A DNA stretch of 64,000 bases from Frisingicoccus caecimuris (GCF_004340975.1 NZ_SLXA01000011.1:27224-91223), one strand, 5' to 3'; positions 52,601 to 61,411 are shown, counted from the stretch's first letter. Notes: generated by a model not told the origin, from the sequence alone. Program-made: numbers and translations.

Positions 52601-53255
52601 TATGATGTCCATGAACAGTGCTTCCGGTGTATCCTACGAAAATAATCTGCAGACACTGGGATTTGCCGATCTTGAAGAACCAAGTGAAATCGATATTTAT
52701 CCGATAGACTTTGAGAGCAAAGGCAAGGTTGTTGAAATTCTGGATCATTACAATGACCGGATGACGGCCGAAGGCAAAGAAGAACAGGTCATTACCTATA
52801 CGGATATGGTAGGAACGCTCATGTCCTCTGTTACCGATATCATAGATATTATCAGCTATGTGTTGATCGCATTTATAGCTATTTCTCTGGTGGTTTCTTC
52901 AATTATGATTGGGGTCATCACCTATATCAGTGTCTTGGAGCGTAAAAAAGAGATTGGTATCCTGCGTGCGATCGGTGCATCCAAGAGAAACATATCTCAG
53001 GTGTTTAATGCAGAGACGGGTATCATCGGATTATGTGCGGGGCTGATCGGAATTGGTCTTTCTCTTCTGCTCCTGATTCCGGGCAATGTCCTGATTCATC
53101 ATCTTGCGGGCACCAATGATGTAAGCGCCGTACTTCCTGCAGTTCCGGCAATTGTATTAATCGTACTGAGTGTGATACTGACACTGATCGGCGGACTGAT
53201 CCCGTCTAAGAAAGCAGCCAAGAGCGACCCGGTAACGGCACTCAGAACGGATTGA
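49683..53255 (+). CDS. Large ABC transporter, ATPase fused to FtsX-like permease (MacB-type)
   Basis: 1190 residues. An N-terminal ATPase (1-230): Walker A 'GPSGSGKTTLLN', signature 'LSGGQMQRVAIARAL', Walker B 'ILLADEPTGALD', H-loop 'MVTHNPE'. Then helix 1 (about 262-282), a very large extracellular part (about 290-1040) with a core MacB-like region and three 64-residue repeats, and helices 2-4 with the FtsX block 'VLERKKEIGILRAIGASK'. The end 'IPSKKAAKSDPVTALRTD' is typical of the family. Such proteins act as mechanotransmitters for export of peptides or lipoproteins or for antibiotic resistance. It follows the surface protein gene but has its own promoter. Substrate unknown. Confidence 0.9.
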   Translation: MLQIQHICKKYVTGNLVQNALDDVSLNLRDNEFVAILGPSGSGKTTLLNIIGGLDRYDSGDLIINSISTEKYKDRDWDSYRNHTIGFVFQSYNLIPHQTLLSNVELALTISGIGKTERRQRAREALEKVGLGDQVEKRPNQLSGGQMQRVAIARALVNNPDILLADEPTGALDSDTSIQVMDLLKEVAKDRLVVMVTHNPELAEQYATRIVRLRDGKIRSDSDPFVVETDALDVPQHKNMGRSSMSYLTALALSFNNLRTKKARTLLTAFAGSIGIIGIALILSLSTGVNDYIKSIEEETLSEYPLQISNTGFDFSSLMVSNMGVSGDQEKTLADNEINVVQMVTNMFSTMDTNDLKSLKKYLESGESEIDAYTNSIEYSYNVAPQIYRQDGDKFRKVNPDSSFDSLGIGSSASSSSLMSSMMSTDVFYELPSNPALYESQYDVKAGRWPKSYNECVVVLSPSGSISDFLLYTMGLRDSMELDDMIQQFMNGEDVEIPQNIGTYTYDDIINVSFKLVDSSDYYEYDDQYKVWKDKTDNKEYMKALVNKGEDIKIVGIVQPSETANGLLLSTGIYYPESLTTHVIEEAKKSKIVQDQLAKRDTNVFTNEAFGEESNGDFDSDSLFTVDTSALENAFGFDTSALSSLSGSMDLSNAFNMDSSTFDMSGMVDLGSIHLTLPDMPAISMGDLMGSIRITASADDVNQLASDLLSGYQAYTKEHPEADYSHLTEDFLGYLNTPEAQQILSENMKAILESSGNVTVSKEQLQQLVAEVMAGYQSYAAANGYTDPDKFDEYLLEYLTTAEAQSVLTSWAERNFQINGNVTITQGDLERLTAELTAGYQAYAAANGLADPSRMCEYFLGYLETDAARQILSSGITNMVDTTGLEQQITSAIESYMQGAFTSYGNAISSALESQITSAMEQMMNQIAGSMETVMVQAMSQIGTSLQNAMSIDADAFASAFSMNMDGEDLKELMMSMNSASGVSYENNLQTLGFADLEEPSEIDIYPIDFESKGKVVEILDHYNDRMTAEGKEEQVITYTDMVGTLMSSVTDIIDIISYVLIAFIAISLVVSSIMIGVITYISVLERKKEIGILRAIGASKRNISQVFNAETGIIGLCAGLIGIGLSLLLLIPGNVLIHHLAGTNDVSAVLPAVPAIVLIVLSVILTLIGGLIPSKKAAKSDPVTALRTD
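51777..52330 (+). repeat. Three 192-bp coding repeats in the ABC transporter
   Basis: The GYQ[AS]Y motif starts at 51813, 52005 and 52197, exactly 192 bp (64 codons) apart. Each unit reads roughly L..L...L..GYQ.Y....... D.......LGYL.T.EAQ.IL, with GNVT at the unit joints. Divergence between copies shows they are old. Confidence 0.85.
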
Positions 53256-53265
53256 ATGATAAAAC

Positions 53266-53300
53266 AGGAAAGGGTAAGAAATTCGTAAGAGCCCTTTTCT
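53266..53300 (+). terminator. Probable terminator after the ABC transporter
   Basis: AGGAAAGGG (53266-53274) pairs with CCCTTTTCT (53292-53300), one G-T pair. The T-rich arm is part of the stem, so the tail is short; it also touches the metA -35. Confidence 0.5.
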
Positions 53301-53328
53301 TGACGTATCTATGAAAATGACTTAGAAT
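53300..53328 (+). promoter_or_regulatory. metA sigma-A promoter
   Basis: TTGACG (53300-53305) and TAGAAT (53323-53328), 17-bp spacing. The leader is only about 30 bases, so no SAM riboswitch can be present. Confidence 0.8.
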
Positions 53329-53365
53329 AAAAAATAACTTCAATGAGAGAACAGGAGACTTATAT

Positions 53366-54304
53366 ATGCCGATTAAGATACAAAATGACTTGCCGGCCAG
53401 AAAGGTTCTGGAAGACGAACATATCTTCGTGATGACGGAGCGAAGAGCCCTGACCCAGAATATCCGTCCGCTTCAGATTTTGATTCTCAATCTGATGCCG
53501 ACAAAGATTGAAACAGAGACGCAGATTCTGAGGTGCCTGTCAAATACACCGCTACAGATTGAAATTGAGTTGCTCCAGATGGAATCCCATACGGCAAAAA
53601 ATATTTCTGAGGAACACATGATTACTTTTTACCAGACATTTCCTCAGGTAAAGCATAAATGGTACGATGGCCTGATCATTACAGGGGCCCCGGTGGAACT
53701 CATGGATTTTGAAGAAGTGGAATACTGGGATGAGTTATGTGAAGTGATGGAATGGTCAAAGACTCATGTCCATTCCACATTTCATATCTGTTGGGGAGCC
53801 CAGGCAGGACTTTATTATCATTATGGTATACCTAAATATATTCTGGATAAAAAATTATCCGGTGTTTACAAACACTATTTGATTAATGAAAAATCCCGAT
53901 TGTTCCGGGGATTTGATTCAGAGTTTTATGCACCCCATTCCAGAAATACGACGGTCCGCGCAGAGGATATCGAGAAGATACCAGATTTGAAGATAATGGC
54001 GGCTTCCGATGAGGCCGGTGTTTATGTGGTGGGTAACCAGAGCGGGTCCCAGTTTTTTGTCATGGGTCACTCAGAATACGATATTGATACCCTGGCAAAG
54101 GAGTATTTCAGAGATGTGGACAAAGGTCTGAATCCGGAAGTGCCGGTAAATTACTTTGAAGATGATGATCCGAAGAAACAGCCGACGATGCGGTGGCGTG
54201 CCCATGGTACCTGGATTTATTCAAATTGGCTGAATTACTTTGTGTATCAGACCACACCATATATTTTAAATGAAGATGTTGTTACTTTTACAGATGAGGA
54301 CTAA
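53366..54304 (+). CDS. metA: Homoserine O-acetyltransferase (MetA family)
   Basis: 312 residues, first committed step of methionine synthesis. Catalytic C142 ('[10 protein letters not shown]'), H235 and E237 ('GHSEYD') are at canonical positions. Residue 111 is Glu ('[10 protein letters not shown]'), the residue known from the Bacillus cereus enzyme to give acetyl-CoA rather than succinyl-CoA specificity (Gly in Escherichia coli), so I call it an acetyltransferase despite the MetA fold. ACAGGAGACTTATAT precedes the ATG. It is followed by a P-type ATPase three bases later, an unusual partner. Confidence 0.95.
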   Translation: MPIKIQNDLPARKVLEDEHIFVMTERRALTQNIRPLQILILNLMPTKIETETQILRCLSNTPLQIEIELLQMESHTAKNISEEHMITFYQTFPQVKHKWYDGLIITGAPVELMDFEEVEYWDELCEVMEWSKTHVHSTFHICWGAQAGLYYHYGIPKYILDKKLSGVYKHYLINEKSRLFRGFDSEFYAPHSRNTTVRAEDIEKIPDLKIMAASDEAGVYVVGNQSGSQFFVMGHSEYDIDTLAKEYFRDVDKGLNPEVPVNYFEDDDPKKQPTMRWRAHGTWIYSNWLNYFVYQTTPYILNEDVVTFTDED

Positions 54305-54307
54305 ACT

Positions 54308-56632
54308 ATGGAAGGTAAAGACTATGACGGACTGACTGGCGCAGAGGTGAAAGCGCGCATCGACAAAGGTCAGGTAAACACATCCGATAGTCATATTTCA
54401 AAAACAACGGCCGAAATTGTTCGTTGTCATACGCTCACATATTTTAACTTTCTGAACCTGTTTCTCGGAGTGCTTGTCATTATTTCGGGTCAGTTTAAAA
54501 ATCTGACTTTTCTTGGAGTTATTATCTGTAACTCGGTGATCGGCATTTTTCAGGAGCTGAAGGTTAAAAAATTGATCGATAATCTGGCAGTTATCACAGC
54601 CAGCAAGGCGAGAGTCTGCCGGAACGGAAGGTTTAAAGATATTCCGATTGAAGAGTTGGTCATGGATGATCTTGTTTCCGTAGAAAATGGCAATCAGATT
54701 GGTGCGGACTGCGTTGTACTGGATTCGGAGGGCATCGAAGTAAATGAATCGATGATCACCGGTGAGTCCCGGCCAGTGCGTAAGCTGCCGGGGGACACGC
54801 TGTGGTCGGGAAGTTTTATGGTGGCCGGAAGCGGCAGGGCGAAAGTTATTCACGTAGGAAAGGATAATTACGCCACACAGCTGGCCAGCCAGGCCAAGCA
54901 GAAGAAGCGGGCATCCTCTGAGATGCAGGATTCAATTAAGCGGATCATTAAGGTGACCGGCACGATTCTCGTACCTGTGGGTATCTTGTTATTCATATCT
55001 CAGTGGGGCGCCGAGGGAATTACTTTTTCGGATGCCCTTGTCAACACGGTAGCTGGAGTTATCGGCATGATTCCGGAAGGACTGGTACTGTTAACAAGCA
55101 TTTCCTTTATTCTTGGTGTTGGACGTTTGGCGGGAAAACAGGCCCTTGTTCAGGAAATGGAAGCCATCGAAGCTCTGGCCCGGGTGAATGTTCTCTGCCT
55201 GGATAAGACAGGAACAATCACGACGGGGGCTTTAGAAGTTGTCGAATTAATCCCATTTGGGGAGAATGTGGCCCGAATGCGGGATGTCATGAATGAGATT
55301 GCCTTTGCTTTTGACGATGTCAATGCAACTCAGGACGCATTGATGGCCTACTTTGAGAAAACATCGAAATGGAAAATCAAATCAAAGATTCCATTTTCAT
55401 CGGACCGGAAATATCGGGCAATTGCTTTTGAAGAAGAGGGCAATTATGTCCTTGGTGCGCCGGAATTTCTTGTTAAAGATAATAAAGAGCTGAATGAGAA
55501 GGTGGATGCCTGTTCCAGGGACGGTATGCGTGTCCTTCTGCTGGGAAAATGTTCTGGTATAAATATGACAGATATGTCGGTCAGCGGTGTCGAGCCGTCG
55601 GGGCTGATTGTTATCTCTGATTGTATCCGTCCAGAGGCAAGGGGAACCTTTGAATATTTTGCCAGCCAGAATGTGGATATCAAGGTAATTTCCGGAGATA
55701 ACCCGGTGACAGTTTCAAATATAGCGGTGAAGGCCGGTCTTGAGGGCGGTGAGCGGTATATCGATGCCAATACATTACCGGAGGATTTTGAAGAGCTTCG
55801 TGAGGTTGTTCCGAATTACACTGTATATGGCCGGGTGCGTCCGGAGCAGAAACAGCGGATCGTCAAGGCCTATCAGGCCAATGGCAGTGTGGTCGGCATG
55901 GTTGGTGATGGTGTCAACGACGTACTGGCATTGAAGGATGCCAACTGCGGTATTGCCATGGCAGCCGGAAGCGATGCGGCGAAACAGGTAGCCCATATCG
56001 TGCTGATGGATTCAAACTTTGCCAGTATGAAATCGATTGTTCGTGAAGGCCGGATGATCATATCGAATATAGAGCGTGTCAGCGCCCTTTATCTGACAAA
56101 AACAATTTATTCGGTATTGCTGAGTATTATTTTTATCATTCTTGGGCGTACCTATCCCTTTGTACCGATTCATCTGAGTATTATCAGTACGACGGCTATC
56201 GGTATTCCAAGTTTTATTTTGACACTGGAACAGACAGAGACGGTGACAAGCAATGGCTTTATGCGTAATGTTCTTCGGATATCTCTGCCAAGCGCCCTGA
56301 CTATGGTCATTATGATGTTGATCAATCAGGTGGTGGCCGGTTTCTTTGGGTTTGATTCATTGATGCTTTCGACCTATAATCTGATTTTGGCAGGATGTAT
56401 CAGTCAGATGGTCGTGTGGGAAGTCTGCCGGCCGATGAATACACGACGGCGTGTTTTATGTATCGCCGTAGGTGTTATCTTTGTGGCGGCAATCTTCTTT
56501 TTACCGGGATTTTTCAACATTACTCATATACTCAACTGGCGCTTGATTTTTATTATCCCGCTGATGATTCTTACCGGATGTCTGATGCAGTGGCTGACAA
56601 AGGCGGTAAGAATTCTGACAAAACAACGTTGA
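54308..56632 (+). CDS. Cation-translocating P-type ATPase (P2/P3-like)
   Basis: 774 residues. 'INESMITGESRPV'-type actuator loop ('NESMITGES'), helix M4 'VIGMIPEGLVLL', phosphorylation site D299 in 'CLDKTGTITTG', nucleotide-domain block, and hinge 'MVGDGVNDVLALKDA'. The M4 motif PEGL with Ser/Thr neighbours resembles the Streptococcus CaxP/Exp7 and related bacterial pumps of the HAD-IC family, which export Ca2+ or carry other cations; the ion is uncertain. Shorter than eukaryote-type P2A pumps; lacks heavy-metal CPC and N-terminal metal-binding domains. The ATG starts 3 bp after metA. Confidence 0.92.
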   Translation: MEGKDYDGLTGAEVKARIDKGQVNTSDSHISKTTAEIVRCHTLTYFNFLNLFLGVLVIISGQFKNLTFLGVIICNSVIGIFQELKVKKLIDNLAVITASKARVCRNGRFKDIPIEELVMDDLVSVENGNQIGADCVVLDSEGIEVNESMITGESRPVRKLPGDTLWSGSFMVAGSGRAKVIHVGKDNYATQLASQAKQKKRASSEMQDSIKRIIKVTGTILVPVGILLFISQWGAEGITFSDALVNTVAGVIGMIPEGLVLLTSISFILGVGRLAGKQALVQEMEAIEALARVNVLCLDKTGTITTGALEVVELIPFGENVARMRDVMNEIAFAFDDVNATQDALMAYFEKTSKWKIKSKIPFSSDRKYRAIAFEEEGNYVLGAPEFLVKDNKELNEKVDACSRDGMRVLLLGKCSGINMTDMSVSGVEPSGLIVISDCIRPEARGTFEYFASQNVDIKVISGDNPVTVSNIAVKAGLEGGERYIDANTLPEDFEELREVVPNYTVYGRVRPEQKQRIVKAYQANGSVVGMVGDGVNDVLALKDANCGIAMAAGSDAAKQVAHIVLMDSNFASMKSIVREGRMIISNIERVSALYLTKTIYSVLLSIIFIILGRTYPFVPIHLSIISTTAIGIPSFILTLEQTETVTSNGFMRNVLRISLPSALTMVIMMLINQVVAGFFGFDSLMLSTYNLILAGCISQMVVWEVCRPMNTRRRVLCIAVGVIFVAAIFFLPGFFNITHILNWRLIFIIPLMILTGCLMQWLTKAVRILTKQR

Positions 56633-56704
56633 CGAAGGGATTCTACTGTTGGTCGGTTGTTTTAATGAGGCCCGGAATGTAAGATGATTTCAGGAGGTGG
56701 CCTT

Positions 56705-57505
56705 ATGTATCAGACAGACAAGGAAAAAAACGGTGTTACCTATCAGACGGATAATGAAAAATTCGGAGAGTTTATCGCTCAGCTCAGAAGAGAGAAACAG
56801 TGGACCCAGAAGGAACTGGCCAGCCGGCTTTTTATATCCGATAAGGCAGTCAGCAAGTGGGAGCGGGGCCTGAGCATGCCTAACGTTTCGATGTTGATTC
56901 CCATGGCGGAGATTTTTGGGGTCACGGTAACGGAGCTGCTTCGTGGGGAACGTCTTGAGGCAGAAAGTGCATTGAACAGGGATGAAGTTGAAAAACTGGT
57001 GACCTGTTCAGTGGATATGTCATTGAGGGAGGAGAAATTCCGGCAAAAGTTCCGCAAACGATGGACAGGGATTTATACGGTGACTCTGTGTATCGTGGTA
57101 ATCGAGTTGCTCATATTCCGGAGCTTGGGGGTTACATGGAACGATATGGTGAATGGTATGTTGCCTTATACGGGAATGCTGCTGCTGTTTGGCGGCTGGT
57201 TCTGTATTTTTGCAAGAGAAACGCTGCCGGCTTATTATGACGAGAACAAAATTAATTTTGTTTCCGATGGGGCTTTTCGAATGAATATGCCCGGACTGCA
57301 TTTTAATAACAGTAACTGGCCCCATATTCTGAATGTGGGGCGTGTCTGGAGCTGTGCGGGGGCAGTTCTGTTTCCTGCGGCAGGCGTCATTCTCTGGCGT
57401 CTGTATGGGAACGAATTATGGGTTGTTACCCGGTTGATTGTTCCCCTGGCCTTTGTTTTGGGAATATTTATTCCGGTGTATGTGTTTGGGAAAAAGTACG
57501 AATAA
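56705..57505 (+). CDS. XRE-type HTH regulator fused to a membrane domain
   Basis: 266 residues. A HTH_3 domain lies at about 20-75 ('LRREKQWTQKELASRLFISDKAVSKWERGLSMPN'), followed by a linker and about four membrane helices from residue 125, the last two with 'NVGRVWSCAGAVLFPAAGVI' and 'VTRLIVPLAFVLGIFIPVYVF', which resemble SdpI-type segments. It may be a membrane-tethered repressor that senses a membrane signal. ATG 56705 follows AGGAGG seven bases upstream. It lies directly before the MATE exporter and its leader, so it may regulate it (inference). Confidence 0.83.
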   Translation: MYQTDKEKNGVTYQTDNEKFGEFIAQLRREKQWTQKELASRLFISDKAVSKWERGLSMPNVSMLIPMAEIFGVTVTELLRGERLEAESALNRDEVEKLVTCSVDMSLREEKFRQKFRKRWTGIYTVTLCIVVIELLIFRSLGVTWNDMVNGMLPYTGMLLLFGGWFCIFARETLPAYYDENKINFVSDGAFRMNMPGLHFNNSNWPHILNVGRVWSCAGAVLFPAAGVILWRLYGNELWVVTRLIVPLAFVLGIFIPVYVFGKKYE

Positions 57506-57542
57506 TTTTTAAAATAAAAATAATTTTTGTTAAAAACTCCCT

Positions 57543-57571
57543 TTGACGAAGATAAAAAAAGTTGATATGAT
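57543..57571 (+). promoter_or_regulatory. MATE exporter promoter (extended -10)
   Basis: TTGACG (57543-57548), 17-bp spacer ending TGA, TATGAT (57566-57571). Transcription should start near 57578, only a few bases before the hairpin at 57581. Confidence 0.8.
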
Positions 57572-57580
57572 AGAAAAACA

Positions 57581-57629
57581 GCGAGTAGCAAAACTGCGTA
57601 AATCCGGTTGATTGCTACTCGCTTTTTTT
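57581..57629 (+). terminator. Leader terminator/attenuator in front of the MATE gene
   Basis: GCGAGTAGCA (57581-57590) pairs perfectly with TGCTACTCGC (57613-57622) around a 22-base loop, followed by seven T. It begins at about +3 of the transcript from the 57543 promoter, so most RNA would end after about 50 bases unless terminator read-through is triggered. Confidence 0.85.
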
Positions 57630-57662
57630 ATGAAAATTATTAGACGGAGGTTTTCAGATTCA

Positions 57663-59048
57663 ATGGAACAGACAGTAAAGACAGACAAAATGGGACAAAT
57701 GCCTGTAAATAAATTAATGTTGACTATGGGATTGCCGATGATTATATCCATGGTTCTCCAAGCCCTTTATAATATTGTCGACAGTGCGTTTATCTCAAAT
57801 ATGGCGGAAAATGGCGAAGCGGCGCTGACAGCATTGACACTGGCCTTTCCAATGCAGATGCTGATGGTAGCTATTGGTATTGGAACAGGCGTGGGTACAA
57901 ATGCGCTTCTGGCAAAGAGTCTGGGTCAGGGAAATAAAGAGAAGGCGAGCAATGTTGCGGGAAACTCCCAGTTTTTAGCTCTGATTATTTATATTGTATT
58001 TTTATTGTTTGGTATTTTTGGCGTGCGCTTCTACATATCAACCCAGACGACAAATGAATTGATCTATCATATGGGGGTGGATTACCTGACAATCTGCTGT
58101 GTCTTGTCTCCTGGTATCGTGTTCTTTTCGGTATATGAGAAATTACTTCAGGCATGCGGCCATTCCGTGTTTTCTACAATTGCTCAGATTGCCGGAGCCG
58201 TTACCAATATAATCCTGGACCCTATAATGATTTATGGATTGTTTGGCTGTCCGGAGATGGGCGTTAAGGGCGCCGCCTATGCGACTGTCCTCGGTCAGTG
58301 TGTTTCGTGGATTCTTGCGTTGATTTTTCATTTAAAGGTCAATAAAGATATTGTGAATAAGCGCCGGTATTTCAAACCTTCAGCTGCAGTTATTAAGGGA
58401 ATATACGCCATCGGTCTGCCGGCGATCATTGCACAGGCGCTGATGTCTATTATGACCTACGGATTAAATATTATTTTGGGAACTGTGGGTGAGAATATGG
58501 TGACTGCCTATGGATTGTATTATAAGATTCAGCAGTTTATTTTATTTGCAGCTTTCGGTCTGCGTGATGCAATCACGCCGATTGTATCCTTTAGTCATGG
58601 TATGGGAAGCAGATCGCGTATCCGCGATGGTATAAAATATGGTTTATTTTACACATTTGTGATCATGCTGATTGGTACGGTTGTCGTAGAGGCATTTGCC
58701 GGACCGCTTGCAAGGGTATTCGGCCTGTCCGGGGAAACGGAAATGCTCTGTGTCAGCGCCATGCGTATAATTTCACTCAGCTTTATTTTTGCCGGAGTGA
58801 ATATCGCTTTACAGGGAGTATTTCAGGCGCTTGACGGAGGCCCGGAATCACTTCTTGTCTCTCTGTGCCGTCAGCTCATTTTTGTTTTGCCTGTTGCATG
58901 GGGGTTCGCACAGATTGTGCGTAAATCATCGGGAGCTTCCTGGCTTTTATGGACGACCTTTCCAATTGCAGAGATTATTACGGCCATTGTTGCCTGTTTG
59001 CTGATGCGCAGAATCAATAAGAAAGTTGAAGTTCTGGCACATGAATAA
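57663..59048 (+). CDS. MATE-family efflux transporter
   Basis: 461 residues, 12 hydrophobic segments. '[28 protein letters not shown]' opens helix 1; '[21 protein letters not shown]', '[31 protein letters not shown]' and '[20 protein letters not shown]' are the family blocks. I take ATG 57663 (GGAGG upstream, but at a long 12-base distance) because earlier in-frame ATGs lie at or next to the leader terminator; ATG 57630 cannot be excluded. Differs clearly from the MATE at 14757. Probably exports a drug or metabolite; the attenuator suggests induction by its substrate. Confidence 0.92.
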   Translation: MEQTVKTDKMGQMPVNKLMLTMGLPMIISMVLQALYNIVDSAFISNMAENGEAALTALTLAFPMQMLMVAIGIGTGVGTNALLAKSLGQGNKEKASNVAGNSQFLALIIYIVFLLFGIFGVRFYISTQTTNELIYHMGVDYLTICCVLSPGIVFFSVYEKLLQACGHSVFSTIAQIAGAVTNIILDPIMIYGLFGCPEMGVKGAAYATVLGQCVSWILALIFHLKVNKDIVNKRRYFKPSAAVIKGIYAIGLPAIIAQALMSIMTYGLNIILGTVGENMVTAYGLYYKIQQFILFAAFGLRDAITPIVSFSHGMGSRSRIRDGIKYGLFYTFVIMLIGTVVVEAFAGPLARVFGLSGETEMLCVSAMRIISLSFIFAGVNIALQGVFQALDGGPESLLVSLCRQLIFVLPVAWGFAQIVRKSSGASWLLWTTFPIAEIITAIVACLLMRRINKKVEVLAHE

Positions 59049-59062
59049 GAGGGGGTGATACG

Positions 59063-59647
59063 ATGAAAAACAGAGTTATTACTATAAGCCGTCAGTTTGG
59101 CAGTGGAGGAAGGACGATTGGCAAAGAGGTTGCTGTTAAACTGGGAATTCCGTGTTACGACCACGAGGTCATTGAAGAAATCGCGGAAAAAAGCGGATTT
59201 ACAAAGGAATACATTGAAAAGCGCAGTGAAGATGTGGCACGGGGCAGCTGGTTGACCGGCGCTTTGTTTGGCAGAGAGTATGCAGGTTATTCGGCTCAGG
59301 ACTATGTCTGGAAGTTTCAGCGGGATACGATTTTAGAACTGGCGGCAAAAAGCCCGTGTGTGATTGTCGGACGCTGTGCAGATTATTTATTAAAGGATGA
59401 AGCAGACTGCCTGACCGTATTTATTCATGCGGATATGGATAAACGGGCAGAACGTATTGTGAAGCAGTACGGCGAGCGGTCCGAATCTCCGGAAAAACGT
59501 CTGAAAGATAAAGACAAACGGCGTGCCGCCTATTATCAGTTTTACACAGATACTCAATGGGGCATTGCCGGAAATTATCACGTTTCCCTGGACAGCGGTG
59601 TATTGGGGATTGAAAAGTGCGTGGACGTTTTAGTGGGGCTATATTAG
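59063..59647 (+). CDS. Cytidylate kinase-like family protein
   Basis: 194 residues. P-loop 'SRQFGSGGRTIGKEVA', 'YDHEVIEEIAEKSGFT', and 'VIVGRCADYLL' with 'FIHADMDKRAERIV' are blocks of the 'cytidylate kinase-like' (PF13189) family, which differs from the housekeeping Cmk by lack of the NMP insert domain. Nucleotide substrate not established. GAGGGGGTGATACG precedes the ATG. It lies 15 bp after the MATE gene and shares its transcript, ended by the hairpin at 59661. Confidence 0.9.
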   Translation: MKNRVITISRQFGSGGRTIGKEVAVKLGIPCYDHEVIEEIAEKSGFTKEYIEKRSEDVARGSWLTGALFGREYAGYSAQDYVWKFQRDTILELAAKSPCVIVGRCADYLLKDEADCLTVFIHADMDKRAERIVKQYGERSESPEKRLKDKDKRRAAYYQFYTDTQWGIAGNYHVSLDSGVLGIEKCVDVLVGLY

Positions 59648-59660
59648 ATAACAGGTTAAG

Positions 59661-59703
59661 AAACCGGACGTTATACATTCATGAGTATGACGTCCGGTTT
59701 TTG
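59661..59703. terminator. Terminator after the cytidylate-kinase-like gene
   Basis: AAACCGGACGT (59661-59671) pairs perfectly with ACGTCCGGTTT (59690-59700), followed by TT. Confidence 0.85.
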
Positions 59704-59767
59704 TGTAAAGCCAATATTCGATGAGGCATAGATCAATTCATTCAGGATAGTCTCCGAGGATTGAGTT

Positions 59768-60301
59768 TTACAGGTGTTTTATGTTGGATGCAATCCATGG
59801 CGTAAACAAATTGGTAAAAATGGCATGGTATTCATCAAAGGTTACCTGAGGGCCATTGGTCAAAATCTCCATTACAATTCCGAAAAAATTGACACGGAAA
59901 GGCATGACGGTCATACCATTTCTGAGGTAAAATGTTTTTCTTCGAATGCGCTCGGGAGTGTTTTCCGATGGAATATCCGGCGCTTCGATTTCAAGCAGAA
60001 AACGTTTGCCGATATATCTCTCCAGGAGCATACGGAGAGCGGAAGAGCCGGCACCGTTATTTCGCTGATTGTCGTCAACTGCAAAGTAGTCCAGAAGAAC
60101 AATGTCCTTATATAAAATGGTAATGGCCAGACCAAGAAAATCTCCGGTATCGTTTTCAATGGATAGTATTTCCATAGAGCCTTCGGCCTGTTTTTTACGT
60201 ATCATATAAAATGGTTTTCGTTCGGCAGCAGGAAAAGCGCGGAGATATAGATTTTTAATATCCGACAGACGCGTCCGGCTGAGGGCCTGGGTTAATTTCA
60301 T
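59768..60301 (-). CDS. GNAT-family N-acetyltransferase
   Basis: 177 residues. 'LDYFAVDDNQRNNGAGSSALRMLLE' is motif A with a slightly relaxed R/QxxGxG/A acetyl-CoA loop, preceded by the beta-4 strand 'FLGLAITILYKDIVLLDYF'. 'FLLEIEAPDIPSENTPERIRRKTFYLRNGM' matches motif B, including the Tyr that helps catalysis. Acceptor unknown. It is alone on the minus strand. Only a weak ribosome site, GGCGGATTTTCAT, precedes its ATG. Confidence 0.88.
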   Translation of the reverse strand: MKLTQALSRTRLSDIKNLYLRAFPAAERKPFYMIRKKQAEGSMEILSIENDTGDFLGLAITILYKDIVLLDYFAVDDNQRNNGAGSSALRMLLERYIGKRFLLEIEAPDIPSENTPERIRRKTFYLRNGMTVMPFRVNFFGIVMEILTNGPQVTFDEYHAIFTNLFTPWIASNIKHL

Positions 60302-60397
60302 ATGAAAATCCGCCTTTCTTGTGTTTTATCTATTTGAATAGTATAATACGAATGAAGAGAAATGCCAAGTCTGCGATTCAAACAGGGAGATGACAGA

Positions 60398-60934
60398 ATG
60401 AATACGGAAAAATTAATAAAAAATATTATTGACCAAATTAAAGAGGCCCAGATTAAATTGGGATTTGCCAAAGAAACGACACGTCTGTATTATCCGGTGG
60501 AATCCTTAAATGCTATGCTCGGCATCCATACGGATAATGACGAAGAAATGCTGGAGGCTTTGGGGTCGTCAGACCTTCATGATACGGAACTTGGGCAGCT
60601 TCATTTTTCGGCCCATAAAGGCCGTATCGAAATCAGCGTGCCGCCGGAGGGCGCGGCGTATGTGCATGAACATGTGGAAGAACCGGCCTTTTTAAAGGCT
60701 ATGATTGAATTGTTCCGGCAAAATCATCATTGCAGTGTTGCAGATATCCGGGCGCTGTTTGAAAGCTTCAGTAAAGACTATGTCTGTGAAAAAATGCCGG
60801 AAGGCTCTGATTTTGACGAGGTTCTCTATTTTAAAGACGCTTCCGTCGACGCATATTACTATTGTGTTAAAGAAGAGATGGGTCATACCATTTATCACAG
60901 GTTTACTAAAGAAGATATGGAAAATCTCTGGTAA
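60398..60934 (+). CDS. DUF3877 family protein
   Basis: 178 residues, acidic, soluble. Recognised from its opening 'LIKNIIDQIKEAQIKLGFAKETTRLYYP' and the His-rich 'YVHEHVEEPAFLKAMIELFRQNHHCS', which I associate with the Clostridial family DUF3877. No catalytic motif is evident and the function is unknown. ATG 60398 follows GGGAGATGACAGA; the frame from 60362 is rejected. It precedes the zinc-ribbon gene by 29 bp. Confidence 0.82.
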   Translation: MNTEKLIKNIIDQIKEAQIKLGFAKETTRLYYPVESLNAMLGIHTDNDEEMLEALGSSDLHDTELGQLHFSAHKGRIEISVPPEGAAYVHEHVEEPAFLKAMIELFRQNHHCSVADIRALFESFSKDYVCEKMPEGSDFDEVLYFKDASVDAYYYCVKEEMGHTIYHRFTKEDMENLW

Positions 60935-60963
60935 CATTTTCTCAGTAGTTTGGAGGGAAAAGC

Positions 60964-61332
60964 ATGTTCTTCATGATGGGAATTAATGAAGGAAGAAAAG
61001 AATTAAATTATCATCAGATGATTGTCTGCAATCATTGTGGAGCCTATGGACAGTATCAGGTTTTTATGACATATATGGTGTTGTCTCTGTTTTTCATACC
61101 TTGCTTTAAGTGGAACCGGCAGTATTTTGTTCAGACAACATGCTGTAACACGATTTACCGTTTGAACCCGGAGATTGGAAAAAGAATAGCAAAAGGTGAA
61201 AATGTTGAGATACGCCCGGAACATTTACAGGGAATGGAGCGGGCCGGTTCAAGAATCAAGCGGTGCGGCCAATGCGGATTTGCAACGACAGAAGACTTTG
61301 AATATTGTCCGAAATGTGGGAATCGATTTTAG
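60964..61332 (+). CDS. Zinc-ribbon protein
   Basis: 122 residues with two zinc-binding stretches: 'MIVCNHCGAYGQYQVF' with 'TTCCNTIY', and a C-terminal 'CGQCGFATTEDFEYCPKCGNRF' that forms a standard zinc-ribbon knuckle pair. A hydrophobic patch 'TYMVLSLFFIPCFKW' may be a membrane or dimer helix. Likely a small membrane-associated or regulatory protein of unknown role. GGAGGGAAAAGC precedes the ATG. Confidence 0.8.
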   Translation: MFFMMGINEGRKELNYHQMIVCNHCGAYGQYQVFMTYMVLSLFFIPCFKWNRQYFVQTTCCNTIYRLNPEIGKRIAKGENVEIRPEHLQGMERAGSRIKRCGQCGFATTEDFEYCPKCGNRF

Positions 61333-61411
61333 TTTTAATGACTTGATGCAGTTCGGAATTTTCTTGATAGCACTACTGACGTTCATTCATTTGATTAGTC
61401 ATTAGTAAATC

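Noticed and set aside
53256..53365. Search for a SAM riboswitch before metA
   Set aside because: The promoter at 53300-53328 leaves only about 30 bases of leader, with no kink-turn or SAM motif.
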